NCBI RefSeq assembly: GCF_015533855.1
Contig: NZ_AP024154.1
Span: 933,001 to 997,000, forward strand
From: Echinicola sp. 20G
Lineage (GTDB): Bacteria; Bacteroidota; Bacteroidia; Cytophagales; Cyclobacteriaceae
Reading direction: 5' to 3'
Length of the DNA stretch: 64,000 nt
This document shows positions 46,822 to 55,909 of the stretch, piece by piece. The translations under genes were made by a program, and so were the position numbers. Position 1 is the first letter of the stretch. Each line of letters opens with the position of its first letter. Under the pieces are notes generated by a model. The model did no database searches and was not told where the DNA came from. It saw only the letters and a program-made list of their open reading frames with translations.

Positions 46822-46944
46822 ATTAGGGAGATTTGTCAATTACCTCCCTAATATTCAATTCTTTCCAAAGAAAATCATCCTGTGCTTACCTGCTATCTTT
46901 TCAAGGAATGATGATGGATTCTTTGACTGAATAACACTTTTAAA

Positions 46945-47841
46945 CTAGTACTTGGCCGTGCTAAATGCCTTCTTTGCATTGATGACCCTTGCCTCGTTTT
47001 CTGATAGGAAAAGGTAGTTATAAATCGTCTTTCCATTCCTCTCCATCAGGATCAGTTGCTCATTATCTGCCCTGATCACTTCCAGCTCTTTGCCCCTCGC
47101 ATCCCTGAAGTTGGCTTCCACAAATAATTTACCGTCTCTCTCAAACACCTGCTCAAAGGTTAGAAAATTAATATTCCCTTTCTCATCATAAATTGGTTTG
47201 GCATCGATCTTCGCATCCCAAGCATTCCTATTCAATTTGTAGGAGTGACTATAAGTGAATTTTTGATTTTCGATCCAATCCTTCGTCTTAGGAATATTAA
47301 TAGGGTTACTGTTGTAGGCCATTCCAGAAATACTCGTCATGGTCGAATTTCCCGGTGTCTCTTCACTCCCATACTGGTTTCCACGCTGAAACATGTTTCC
47401 CACATAGATTACATTGGCCCCTAACATAGCGGCCTCAATCTTGGCCTTTTTGACCGCTCGATTTTTTACATTGTTAATGCTAGAGAGGGTCGTCACTCCT
47501 GTTGCCTTGGCAAAGACCTCTCCTTTGGCCAACAAGCCCTTCACATCTTCAGGCACATAGGTAATGTAAACCTTTTGATAATCATCGATGGAATGGACTT
47601 CATTGAAAGCTGATCGAAAAACTTCTTCCCTTCCACTCGCAAACTGGATTTTGTTGACCCTGTTTTTACTGATCTCATAAGTCGCTTGCTCTCCCAAGTG
47701 ACGATACTTGATGACATTGGTCCCGACCTCTTCAATGGTTACTTCCATTGTTTCATCTGGTAAATAAAGCTTGTCCGCTGCATTTTGAGCATATGTTAAT
47801 AAACTGCTCATCAAAAAAGATAAGATCAAAAATAGTCTCAT
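46945..47841 (-). CDS. Secreted protein of unknown function
   Basis: The 298-residue product has a clear signal peptide (LFLILSFLMSSLLTYAQ, cleavage near residue 19). I do not recognise the family. Early residues (LPDETMEVTIEEVG, then VNKIQFASGREEVF) look like the short beta-rich motif many Bacteroidota envelope proteins carry. The middle (AVKKAKIEAAMLGANVIYVGN, one residue trimmed) resembles an alpha/beta segment of the kind found in lipoproteins with a YbjQ/heavy-metal-binding style fold. The C-terminal half is beta-rich with no Cys. It lies 121 bp after the TonB-dependent receptor gene, but a strong terminator (47901-47932) separates them, so it has its own promoter. Location in the periplasm or outer membrane is inferred. 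Confidence 0.75.
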   Translation of the reverse strand: MRLFLILSFLMSSLLTYAQNAADKLYLPDETMEVTIEEVGTNVIKYRHLGEQATYEISKNRVNKIQFASGREEVFRSAFNEVHSIDDYQKVYITYVPEDVKGLLAKGEVFAKATGVTTLSSINNVKNRAVKKAKIEAAMLGANVIYVGNMFQRGNQYGSEETPGNSTMTSISGMAYNSNPINIPKTKDWIENQKFTYSHSYKLNRNAWDAKIDAKPIYDEKGNINFLTFEQVFERDGKLFVEANFRDARGKELEVIRADNEQLILMERNGKTIYNYLFLSENEARVINAKKAFSTAKY

Positions 47842-47900
47842 AGAGTAATAGTTAATATTGGTTACGGTAAATAGACGAGAAAACCATCAAATTAGTTATA

Positions 47901-47932
47901 AAAATAAAAGAGGCACCTGTAAGGTGCCTCTT
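47901..47932 (-). terminator. Intrinsic terminator after the Oar-like receptor gene
   Basis: A perfect 11-bp inverted repeat, AAGAGGCACCT (47908-47918) and AGGTGCCTCTT (47922-47932), with a 3-nt loop lies 30 bp past the stop of the TonB-dependent receptor. On the minus strand it is followed by TTATTTTTAT. It isolates the receptor from the secreted-protein gene downstream. Confidence 0.85.
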
Positions 47933-47962
47933 AATCAATTATTTAATTTATCGCTCTATTGC

Positions 47963-50900
47963 TTAAAATAACAGCCTCAACCCTAACTGCATGCTCCAAG
48001 TAGTTGAAAAACCACTGGCGTTTCTGAAAGGAGTAGTTGGCAACTCTCCTGAAACCTCTTGAAGGGTCAATGAAGGAATTCCACTTTCTGGAGTATCATT
48101 GGCCAAGTTAAACAAGTTCTCCGCACCATTCAATTGATCCTGAACACCCCAATCGCTGTTCAACAAGTTACCCACATTGACGATATCCAGACTCAACTGT
48201 AAAGTGCTTCTTCTTTCACCAATATTGGTAAAGATATCCTGCATCACCCTGATATCCCATCGGTTCAACCAAGGCAATAAGAACGCATTTCTAGGAAGGT
48301 ACTCACCTCTATATTTGTCCAAGCCATTCTCTTCGATGAATGCATCCAAAGCCGCTCTTTGCTCAGCCACAGAGAAATCACTATCTACCAAAGGCAAGTC
48401 ATCTGTATCTCTTGGTAAATAAACCAAGTCAGCATTGATACCATCATTATTGATATCATCACTATATGTGTAAGAGAATCTTCCCTGATGCGAACCACTA
48501 TAATACAAACCAATGGTTGTGGCCAAAGCTTTCGCATACTCAATACGATAATTGACACTGGCTACCACTCGGTGAGGAATGGCAAAATCAGAAATGTTCA
48601 ACATCTGATCATTCGGGCTGTTGATCACTGGACTCGCTCCCCATGCTGAACTTGCATTGGATCCAGAGTTAGCAGATACTTCTTTGGAAGCAGAATAAGT
48701 ATAGAACACGGAAGCAGTCAGGCCATTATAATCAGGAATGGTCGCTCCAAAAGTAGCACTGAAGCTGCGTCCTTTCACGTCTGTATTTGTCAAGATGGTC
48801 GCATTGTTTCCACCCATCACGTCATTATAAGCTGTGCTCTGTCCAGGAGCAAAAAACTCTCTGGTGTCTCCATAGTCACCAAGTGCTCCGCTAGAACCAT
48901 AATTCATGATGTTGTTTGACCTAATTCTATTGGCTCCATACTGGAATACTCCATTAATGTCATTCGTATATAACAGGTCCGCTGATAAGACTATCGGAGA
49001 ATTTGGAATGGCATAATCAGCACCTAAACTGGATCTCCAGACCATTGGCATTTTAAAGTCCCTGTCAACTAGGGCAAACGAACTTGGTGCTCCACCAGAA
49101 GGGGAAGAGATAAACACATCTTCAGCTCCAGCTGGCACATTCTCTACATAATAATACCTATCCGGCTGGAAAGTAACATTTCCTATCCAGCCCGCTACAT
49201 CATCATAGCTTCCTGGCTCCACATTGTTTTGAATGACACCTGCATTGGTTGGCATATTAGTTAGCCAGACAAAAGGAACTCTCCCTGAGAATACACCAGA
49301 ACCACCTCGAACTGTAAATGTACGATCACCATTTACGTCCCAGTTGAATCCAATTCTAGGAGAAACCATGATTTTAGACTTTGGCCATTCTCCGGAACTG
49401 TAGTTTCTCGGCATACCATACTTGTTCAAAAGTGTGATTTCATCTATGGAAGAATTGGCTGTCAAATCATTAAGATAAATCGGCAATTCAGCTCTCAGGC
49501 CAAGCGTCAGGTCCAAATTTTCTCCTGCAGCAAACTTATCCTGAGCATACAAAGATGCCAATCCAAAATTCACCCTAGAGTATGTATCCATTCCTTCATA
49601 AGGGTAGGTCAAACCAAACATGGTTGGCGCCACTTCATTTGGTGTACCTGTAGTCAAGAAGTCTTCCACAGAAGCATATCTGTAATAGGACGTCCCCATC
49701 CTCACATAACTGTTACCAAATTTCTGGATTTCAAAGGCTGCGCCCGCTGTAAAAGTGTGATTACCTTCTACATAAGTCAAGTTATTGATAAAAGAGTAGT
49801 TATCATTAACAACGTCATTATTGTAAGAGAACAATTCTGTACCAAAACTCATGTAATTAATAGAGCCCGGATCCTTTTCTCCGTCCACGATATCACCACC
49901 ATCCCAGATATCAACAAATGGGAAAAGTTGATCACTTGGTGTAGTTCTGGTGTCTCTGATCTTTGAATAAGTAGCCAAAAACTGGTTACTGATTTTAGGG
50001 CTAAAATAGCTATTCAATTCAGCAGTGATTGACCTTACTGTATTTTCAAAGCCATAGTTGGCATTTTCAAATGCTATGGAGTTTTGGCTTACCCTAGCTC
50101 CAGAAGGGAATGGCGACCTTGGTCTTGGACCAGAAGTAGCATTGGCTACCTGAGGAGCATCTCCCACTACTTGATTATACCTAACCGCTAGTTTATGTTT
50201 TTCACTGATATTCCAGTCAACCCTTGCCAGAAACTTAGTGCTTGTCTGCTCTGCCTCATTGGCATAACCTTCATATCTTCCTGGATCATAACCCCACTGA
50301 TTGATCAGGTGATTTCTAACTGCTTCAAGGTCATCAACCGTGGTTCTTGCAATATTGTTTTCAGGATCTGCTACTCCATTCGTAGAAGGTCTCCAGAGGT
50401 TTGCTCCTGAAGCATTGGCTCCAGTTTGCTGCTCACGTTCTGCATTGACAAAGAAAAACAGTTTGTTTTTGATAATTGGTCCACCTAGTCTAAAACCAAA
50501 ATTTTTGGTTCCAGCATCTACCTTCTCCAATTCATTGTCTCCAATTTGTCTTCCTTGAAGGTCTTGGTTTTTGGTAAAATAATAAGCGGAGCCTGAAAAT
50601 GTATTGGTACCGCTTCGTGTCACTGCGTTGATTCCAGCTCCAGTAAATCCACTTTGCGTTACATCAAACGGAGCAATATTCACAGTAATTTCCTCGATCG
50701 CATCCAGTGAAATAGGCTGAGAACTTCCTCCTGGCAATGGATTACTGCTCAATCCAAATCCATTATTAAAATTGGCGCCGTCCACTTGTAAGTTGTTGTA
50801 CCTAGCATCTCTACCCGCAAAGGAATTTCCACTGGCCTGGGGAGTCAATCTGGTAAACTCCAAAACACTTCTGTTGATCTGTGGTAAGTTGGTAATGGTT

Positions 50901-51334
50901 TTGTTACTGACATTGGTAGCAGCTCCCGTTCTAGAAGCATTAAAATCATCTACACTACTTGCTGTCACTACTACTTGTTCCAATTCCGTTTCATCATCTG
51001 AAAGCACCACATCCAAAGCATAAGGCTGTCCCAAACTTAGACTAATGTTATTTAGTTGATGAGCTTGAAAACCAATATAACTTACCTCTACAGTATATGG
51101 TCCACCCACCCTCATATTTGGTAAATTGAAACGACCATCCACATTGGTCACTGCTCCGTACATCGAACCGGATGGAACGTGTATCGCTTTTACGGTGGCT
51201 CCTATCAGGGCCTCTCCTTGTGCATCTTTGACACTACCTTGGATACTACTAGTTGTTACCTGCGCATGCAATGTACCTGCTGCAAGAACAAACATCATCA
51301 AGATAAATAGATTCTTAAGTAATAATTGCCTCAT
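47963..51334 (-). CDS. TonB-dependent receptor, Oar-like (no SusD partner)
   Basis: The 1123-residue outer-membrane protein has a signal peptide (to about residue 24, GTLHAQ), a carboxypeptidase-regulatory-like domain (about 28-110, GSVKDAQGEALIGATVKAIH), a plug (about 118-245, with EQVVVTASSVDDFNASRTGA and INAVTRSGTN) and a barrel ending in MQLGLRLLF. There is no STN domain, no SusD gene and no sigma factor nearby, unlike the two SusC proteins. The layout matches the Oar-type group of large receptors found in Bacteroidota and myxobacteria, whose substrates are mostly unknown and may include peptides or proteins. It is a single-gene unit with an upstream -7 box and a downstream terminator. 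Confidence 0.9.
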   Translation of the reverse strand: MRQLLLKNLFILMMFVLAAGTLHAQVTTSSIQGSVKDAQGEALIGATVKAIHVPSGSMYGAVTNVDGRFNLPNMRVGGPYTVEVSYIGFQAHQLNNISLSLGQPYALDVVLSDDETELEQVVVTASSVDDFNASRTGAATNVSNKTITNLPQINRSVLEFTRLTPQASGNSFAGRDARYNNLQVDGANFNNGFGLSSNPLPGGSSQPISLDAIEEITVNIAPFDVTQSGFTGAGINAVTRSGTNTFSGSAYYFTKNQDLQGRQIGDNELEKVDAGTKNFGFRLGGPIIKNKLFFFVNAEREQQTGANASGANLWRPSTNGVADPENNIARTTVDDLEAVRNHLINQWGYDPGRYEGYANEAEQTSTKFLARVDWNISEKHKLAVRYNQVVGDAPQVANATSGPRPRSPFPSGARVSQNSIAFENANYGFENTVRSITAELNSYFSPKISNQFLATYSKIRDTRTTPSDQLFPFVDIWDGGDIVDGEKDPGSINYMSFGTELFSYNNDVVNDNYSFINNLTYVEGNHTFTAGAAFEIQKFGNSYVRMGTSYYRYASVEDFLTTGTPNEVAPTMFGLTYPYEGMDTYSRVNFGLASLYAQDKFAAGENLDLTLGLRAELPIYLNDLTANSSIDEITLLNKYGMPRNYSSGEWPKSKIMVSPRIGFNWDVNGDRTFTVRGGSGVFSGRVPFVWLTNMPTNAGVIQNNVEPGSYDDVAGWIGNVTFQPDRYYYVENVPAGAEDVFISSPSGGAPSSFALVDRDFKMPMVWRSSLGADYAIPNSPIVLSADLLYTNDINGVFQYGANRIRSNNIMNYGSSGALGDYGDTREFFAPGQSTAYNDVMGGNNATILTNTDVKGRSFSATFGATIPDYNGLTASVFYTYSASKEVSANSGSNASSAWGASPVINSPNDQMLNISDFAIPHRVVASVNYRIEYAKALATTIGLYYSGSHQGRFSYTYSDDINNDGINADLVYLPRDTDDLPLVDSDFSVAEQRAALDAFIEENGLDKYRGEYLPRNAFLLPWLNRWDIRVMQDIFTNIGERRSTLQLSLDIVNVGNLLNSDWGVQDQLNGAENLFNLANDTPESGIPSLTLQEVSGELPTTPFRNASGFSTTWSMQLGLRLLF

Positions 51335-51823
51335 AAATATGCTAAATTGATTGAAAAACTGGTTTTTTTATTAGGATTAATAATTCTACACAAATGTATA
51401 GGACTTTTACATGTTTTTATTTTAGGAATCGTTAAGTTTCACTCCTTGCTTCATACAGAAACTTAACATTTAGGCAACACCAGAATAAAATATTATTTCT
51501 AATATAATAACAATATAGGGCAAAACAACTAGATAAATTCACCAGTTATAAATTTAAAGAATTAAGTTCTATGGCAAAACTAAAAAATAATGAAAACGAT
51601 TTCATACCATTTTTTAGCAAAAAAATCCATTTCAAACACAAAACGAAGCTTTTCTAAACCATAGCACTACGGTAAAACTTTTTTTACTATCTTCAGATTC
51701 CAAAGATGGAAATCCAAAAGCTTAACTCAGACAAATTAAATAAGTAGACTACTCCCCATCGTCCATTGTCAAATACACCTATTTAACTCACACCTACTAA
51801 AAAGCCCCTAATCCAACCAATTC
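51335..51823. other. AT-rich divergent intergenic region
   Basis: This 489-bp stretch separates the minus-strand receptor from the plus-strand lysoplasmalogenase-like gene. It contains no credible ORF. It is very AT-rich, with many A and T runs, and should hold promoters for both directions. A -7 box candidate for the receptor is listed separately. For the plus direction I find no match to TAnnTTTG. No operator-sized palindrome stands out. Confidence 0.5.
51391..51398 (-). promoter_or_regulatory. Possible -7 promoter box of the Oar-like receptor
   Basis: The minus strand reads TACATTTG, which fits the TAnnTTTG consensus, 57 nt before the receptor start. There is no TTG at the expected upstream distance, so the support is moderate at best. 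Confidence 0.35.
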
Positions 51824-52540
51824 ATGCAGCAAAAAGGAATCATTTGGCTCTACTTATATCTTATTGCTGGCCTTGCAGATATGGCCATGATCGTTCAGGA
51901 ACTGGAATCTTTTCGATTCATTACCAAACCGCTTATTTTGTTATCCTTGGCTATCTATTTTCTGACCACCACTTCAGTGATCAAAAACAGTCTTCTTAGA
52001 AAAGCCGTTGGTGCAGCCCTGCTCTTTTCTTTGGCTGGAGATATTCTCCTATTGTTTCCTAACTTATTCCTTTATGGATTGGGCGCTTTCTTGATCGCTA
52101 TTATTTGTTATATCATTGGGTTTAAACTGACCCAAAACCATCAAATCAACCTAAGAAATATTAATTTCCTCAAAATATTTTTTTACAACCTGCCCATTTA
52201 CATTTTTGCCACATTGGTCTATTTTCTCATCAATGACAACCTGCACCAACTTAAGACACCGGTAATCATCTATATTCTGGCCATGGTCATGATGGTTTCT
52301 ACAGCCAGAGAAAGATTTAAGAGGACCAATTCTCAAAGCTTCGTTCAGGTATTCCTTGGTGCTGCTCTTTTTATGGTCTCCGATAGCATATTGGCTTTGG
52401 ACTTGTTTTTCCAGCCAATACCTAGCGATGGCGTTTTGGTGATGGGAACTTACATATTGGCTCAGTTATTAATTGTAATGGGAATCAGAAGCCACTTGAT
52501 TTATAGCCCTAAATCAACCAATAAAACAATAAGCTCCTAA
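51824..52540 (+). CDS. Lysoplasmalogenase-like (YhhN/TMEM86 family) membrane protein
   Basis: The 238-residue protein is almost wholly hydrophobic, with about eight membrane spans. It fits the YhhN family, whose vertebrate members hydrolyse the vinyl-ether bond of lysoplasmalogens. The family-type segment AALLFSLAGDILLLFPNLFL (66-85) contains the conserved Asp of the second helix pair, and a later VSDSILALDLFF (about 187-198) contains the second acidic pair. It starts at 51824 and is followed by two thioredoxin-fold genes in the same direction (122-bp gap). The bacterial substrate is not established and the link to those genes is unclear. Confidence 0.8.
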   Translation: MQQKGIIWLYLYLIAGLADMAMIVQELESFRFITKPLILLSLAIYFLTTTSVIKNSLLRKAVGAALLFSLAGDILLLFPNLFLYGLGAFLIAIICYIIGFKLTQNHQINLRNINFLKIFFYNLPIYIFATLVYFLINDNLHQLKTPVIIYILAMVMMVSTARERFKRTNSQSFVQVFLGAALFMVSDSILALDLFFQPIPSDGVLVMGTYILAQLLIVMGIRSHLIYSPKSTNKTISS

Positions 52541-52662
52541 ACACAAGTTCTTTTTAGACAGACCTCTCACCATTTTTTTTGCAAAAACCTGTCTTTCTGA
52601 CAGTTAATAAAACCAATTCTGTTAAGAGACGTTTTATAACTATCACTGTCAACCCAAAGATC

Positions 52663-53166
52663 ATGCGATCCAGAATATCATTTCTCACAGGTTTATTGGT
52701 TTGTTTGATCATAATCATGGGCTTTCGACTCACTCTCAAGCATGACACAGAGCCAAATTTCAAAATCATTTCTTTTGAGGAATTCGAGAAGATAAAATCC
52801 AAAGAATCAAACAAACTGAGAATCTTTAACTTTTGGGCCACTTGGTGCGCACCTTGCATCAAAGAGATGCCCTACTTTGAAACTGTCAGTCAAAACGACG
52901 CATCAGTAGAGTTGGTGTTTATCTCACTGGATGATGGCCGGAAGCCAGAGAAGGTAACCACATTTTTAGAAAAAAAGAACATCAAATCTCCGGTTTACTT
53001 GCTCAATGATGTGGATTACAATCAATGGATTGACAAAATAAATCCCAATTGGTCTGGAGCTATCCCAGCCACCCTTTTCGTTCAACCCAGTGGAGAAAAC
53101 CACTTTCATGAAGGAGAATTGGAGGAATCAGAATTAGAGGCATTGATCAACAAACTAAAACCATAA
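52663..53166 (+). CDS. Membrane-anchored TlpA-like thiol:disulfide oxidoreductase
   Basis: The 167-residue protein starts at the ATG at 52663. The longer frame from TTG at 52579 adds a basic stretch with no clear role. A membrane anchor (about 5-22, ISFLTGLLVCLIIIMGF) is followed by a thioredoxin fold with the redox motif WCAPC (Cys62, Cys65) in IFNFWATWCAPCIKEMP, and the cis-Pro loop GAIPATLFV near 140. It should face the periplasm and reduce or exchange disulfides, for example in cytochrome maturation or of exported proteins. Its stop at 53166 is 5 bp before the next thioredoxin-fold gene, so the two form a small operon. Confidence 0.85.
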   Translation: MRSRISFLTGLLVCLIIIMGFRLTLKHDTEPNFKIISFEEFEKIKSKESNKLRIFNFWATWCAPCIKEMPYFETVSQNDASVELVFISLDDGRKPEKVTTFLEKKNIKSPVYLLNDVDYNQWIDKINPNWSGAIPATLFVQPSGENHFHEGELEESELEALINKLKP

Positions 53167-53171
53167 CCGCC

Positions 53172-53795
53172 ATGAAAAACATCATCATTATCGTACTTGT
53201 TTTCGGTTTTATTGGAAGCCATTCTTACAACTTTGCCCAAACCCAGGGCTATCAAATAGGAGATGAAGCCATGGATTTTGAACTCCCAAATGTCAGTGGA
53301 GACCAAGTTTCATTAAGTGGACTGGAAAATGCGAAAGGAGCCATTGTAATATTCACTTGTAACACCTGCCCTTACGCAAAAGCCTATGAAGATAGGATCA
53401 TTGAACTCCACGAGGAATATGCCCCTAGAGGATACCCAGTGGTTGCCATCAACTCCAACGACGATCAAATCAGCCCTGGAGATAGTTTTGAAGCTATGAA
53501 AGTACGTGCTTCAGAAAAGGACTTTCCCTTTGATTATGCCTATGATAAAGATCAAACAGTCATCAAAGCTTATGGGGGTATGCGCACTCCCCATGTCTAT
53601 TTGCTCAACAAAGAAGAAAATAAATTTGTCGTGAGCTATATCGGAGCCATCGACAACAATTACCAAGATCCTAATTCCGTCTCAGAAGCCTATGTCGAAA
53701 ATGCTGTGGAAGCGCTACTGCAAAACAAAAACATTGAGACCAAAACAACCAAAGCCATTGGGTGCGGTATCAAATGGATCAAAGAAACGGACTAA
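53172..53795 (+). CDS. Secreted thioredoxin-fold / peroxiredoxin-like protein
   Basis: The 207-residue protein has a signal peptide (to about residue 22, YNFAQ). A redoxin-type fold follows: GDEAMDFELPNVSGDQVSLS (30-49), then VIFTCNTCPYAKAYEDR with the CxxC pair Cys63/Cys66, and GGMRTPHVYLL near 138. This CNTCPYAK type is common in periplasmic redoxin proteins of Bacteroidota. It differs from TlpA (WCxPC) and from one-Cys peroxiredoxins. It starts 5 bp after the TlpA-like gene. A partnership between the two, with one keeping the other reduced, is likely but inferred. The natural substrate is unknown. A strong hairpin follows the gene. Confidence 0.85.
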   Translation: MKNIIIIVLVFGFIGSHSYNFAQTQGYQIGDEAMDFELPNVSGDQVSLSGLENAKGAIVIFTCNTCPYAKAYEDRIIELHEEYAPRGYPVVAINSNDDQISPGDSFEAMKVRASEKDFPFDYAYDKDQTVIKAYGGMRTPHVYLLNKEENKFVVSYIGAIDNNYQDPNSVSEAYVENAVEALLQNKNIETKTTKAIGCGIKWIKETD

Positions 53796-53811
53796 AGTCC
53801 CTAGCTGATAA

Positions 53812-53851
53812 AAAATGAAAGGGCAGGAATTTGAATAATTCCTGCCCTTTC
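53812..53851. terminator. Bidirectional terminator between converging genes
   Basis: A perfect 15-bp inverted repeat (arms 53817-53831 and 53837-53851, core GGGCAGGAATT, 5-nt loop) lies between the redoxin gene and the converging aspS gene. On the minus strand it is followed by ATTTTTTATC; on the plus strand by a weaker TAATTTG. It should stop transcription from both sides. Confidence 0.85.
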
Positions 53852-53872
53852 TAATTTGTATAGGCTTTTCTA

Positions 53873-55627
53873 TTACTTTTTCAGCGCCAGTTGAATGCTC
53901 AACTCTTGTAGTTGTTCATCTGCAATCGGGCTTGGAGAATCGATCATAACGTCTCTTCCAGAGTTGTTTTTAGGGAAGGCAATGTAATCCCTGATAGAGT
54001 CACTACCTCCAAAAATAGCACAAAGACGGTCAAAACCGAAGGCAATACCTCCATGTGGCGGCGCTCCATACTCAAAAGCTTCCATTAAGAACCCAAACTG
54101 GGCTTGCGCTTCTTCATCTGTAAAACCAAGGTGCTTAAACATGGTCTTTTGGGTATCACGATCATGAATCCTTATGGATCCACCTCCGATTTCAACACCA
54201 TTGATCACCAAGTCATAGGCATTGGCGCGAACAGCTCCCGGGTCAGACTCCAGCAAAGGAATGTCTTCTTTCTTAGGAGAAGTGAACGGGTGATGCATGG
54301 CATGGTAACGCTTGGTTTCCTCATCCCACTCCAACAATGGGAAATCCAGTACCCAAAGAGGCTTGAATACATTTTTATCCCTTAGCCCAAGATCCGTCCC
54401 CATCTTCAACCTCAATTCTGACAACTGCTTTCTTACAGCATTTTTATCGCCTGATAGAATCAACATTAAGTCACCTGGATTGGCACCCATCTTATCAGCC
54501 CATGCTTTTAAATCTTCCTGACCATAGAATTTATCAACAGAAGACTTGAAAGTACCATCTTCATTGCACTTCACATACACCAAGCCTTTCGCACCAATCT
54601 GAGGGCGTTTCACCCACTCAGTTAGGGCATCCACTTGTTTACGGGTATAGCTGCCTGCTCCTGGGGCACAGATCCCAACTACCAACTCAGCCGCGTCAAA
54701 TACATTGAAGCCTTTGTTTTGAGCCAATTCATTTAGCTCAACAAACTTCATATCGAATCTTAAATCTGGCTTGTCGTTACCATAATATTTCATGGCATCG
54801 GCAAAAGTCATTCTTTCCACCTCTGGTAATTCTACTTTCTTCACAGTAGTAAAAAGGTGCTTTACCAAACCTTCAAAAGTGGTCAAAATATCTTCCTGGT
54901 CCACAAAAGACATCTCGCAGTCTATTTGTGTAAATTCAGGTTGCCTGTCTGCTCGCAAATCCTCGTCTCTAAAACACTTTACGATCTGGAAATAACGGTC
55001 AAAACCACTGACCATCAACAATTGCTTGAAAGTCTGAGGTGACTGAGGCAGTGCATAGAACTCACCTTGGTTGATTCTGCTGGGCACTAAAAAGTCCCTG
55101 GCACCTTCTGGGGTAGACTTGATCAATACAGGAGTCTCCACTTCCATGAAGTCTTCACCGTCCATGAATTTCCGGGTCTCCTGCATCATGTGGTGTCTTA
55201 GTTGAAGCTTCTCACGAACTACCTTCCTTCTCAAATCAAGGTAACGGTACTTCATTCTCAGCTCCTCACCACCATCTGTCTCGTCCTCGATCACAAAAGG
55301 GGGAACTTTAGAAGCATTGAGCACCTCCAAAGCAGTCGTTTTCAGTTCAATATCCCCTGTAGGAATTTTATTGTTTTTAGAAGTTCTTTCAATGACTTCC
55401 CCTTTGGCTTGAATAACAAATTCCCTTCCAAGAGAAGCTGCTTTGTCCAAAAGTTCTTGATCACTGGAACCCTCTTCAAAAATCAATTGGGTCACGCCGT
55501 AACGGTCTCTTAAATCGACCCATACCAATCCACCTTTGTTACGAACGCGCTGGACCCAACCAGAAAGCGTCACTTCCTTGCCCACATCCTCTAAACGCAA
55601 CTCCCCACAAGTATGTGTTCTTAACAT
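53873..55627 (-). CDS. aspS: Aspartyl-tRNA synthetase
   Basis: The 584-residue enzyme charges tRNA-Asp with aspartate using ATP. Order of parts: N-terminal OB-fold anticodon-binding domain (about 1-105, [20 protein letters not shown]), hinge, class II catalytic core with motif 2 ([18 protein letters not shown], about 217-234), a bacterial insertion (GAD) domain (about 300-420) and motif 3 ([15 protein letters not shown] near 530-544). Length and domains are those of the bacterial-type enzyme. A -7 box lies 31 nt before the start. It is a single-gene unit between two terminated or divergent neighbours and is unrelated to the pectin region. Confidence 0.97.
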   Translation of the reverse strand: MLRTHTCGELRLEDVGKEVTLSGWVQRVRNKGGLVWVDLRDRYGVTQLIFEEGSSDQELLDKAASLGREFVIQAKGEVIERTSKNNKIPTGDIELKTTALEVLNASKVPPFVIEDETDGGEELRMKYRYLDLRRKVVREKLQLRHHMMQETRKFMDGEDFMEVETPVLIKSTPEGARDFLVPSRINQGEFYALPQSPQTFKQLLMVSGFDRYFQIVKCFRDEDLRADRQPEFTQIDCEMSFVDQEDILTTFEGLVKHLFTTVKKVELPEVERMTFADAMKYYGNDKPDLRFDMKFVELNELAQNKGFNVFDAAELVVGICAPGAGSYTRKQVDALTEWVKRPQIGAKGLVYVKCNEDGTFKSSVDKFYGQEDLKAWADKMGANPGDLMLILSGDKNAVRKQLSELRLKMGTDLGLRDKNVFKPLWVLDFPLLEWDEETKRYHAMHHPFTSPKKEDIPLLESDPGAVRANAYDLVINGVEIGGGSIRIHDRDTQKTMFKHLGFTDEEAQAQFGFLMEAFEYGAPPHGGIAFGFDRLCAIFGGSDSIRDYIAFPKNNSGRDVMIDSPSPIADEQLQELSIQLALKK

Positions 55628-55657
55628 ATTTTTAATTTTTTATTCGATATCAGTCGC

Positions 55658-55665
55658 CAAAGATA
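55658..55665 (-). promoter_or_regulatory. Probable -7 promoter box of aspS
   Basis: The minus strand reads TATCTTTG, an exact TAnnTTTG match, 31 nt before the aspS start codon. No clear TTG lies at -33. The gap of 282 bp up to the M23 gene also holds the promoter of that gene on the plus strand; TTG at 55843 with TAAATTTA at 55862-55869 is a weak candidate. Confidence 0.4.
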
Positions 55666-55909
55666 ATAATTCGAATAACAGTTTACTATTACGATAATAA
55701 GTATCCTTGGATTTTTGCTTTCTTTTTTCAAAAGACAGCAAAAATTCCCGACATTTGCCATACCTAAATCACACCACCCAGCGTTAATTTCTTGAATATT
55801 TTAGGAATCCGACCATATGGTTCCAAAAATTGAAGAAAACACTTGCAATTTGACCGAAATTTAAATTTATTACAAGATCGTTACAACATCCAAAAATCAC
55901 AATTAGGGA

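Noticed and set aside
20521..47870. 11-base match GGTTACGGTAA at 20521 and 47860, both upstream of genes
   Set aside because: In 64 kb many 11-base pairs are expected by chance, and the spacing to the start codons differs (about 4 and 19 bp).
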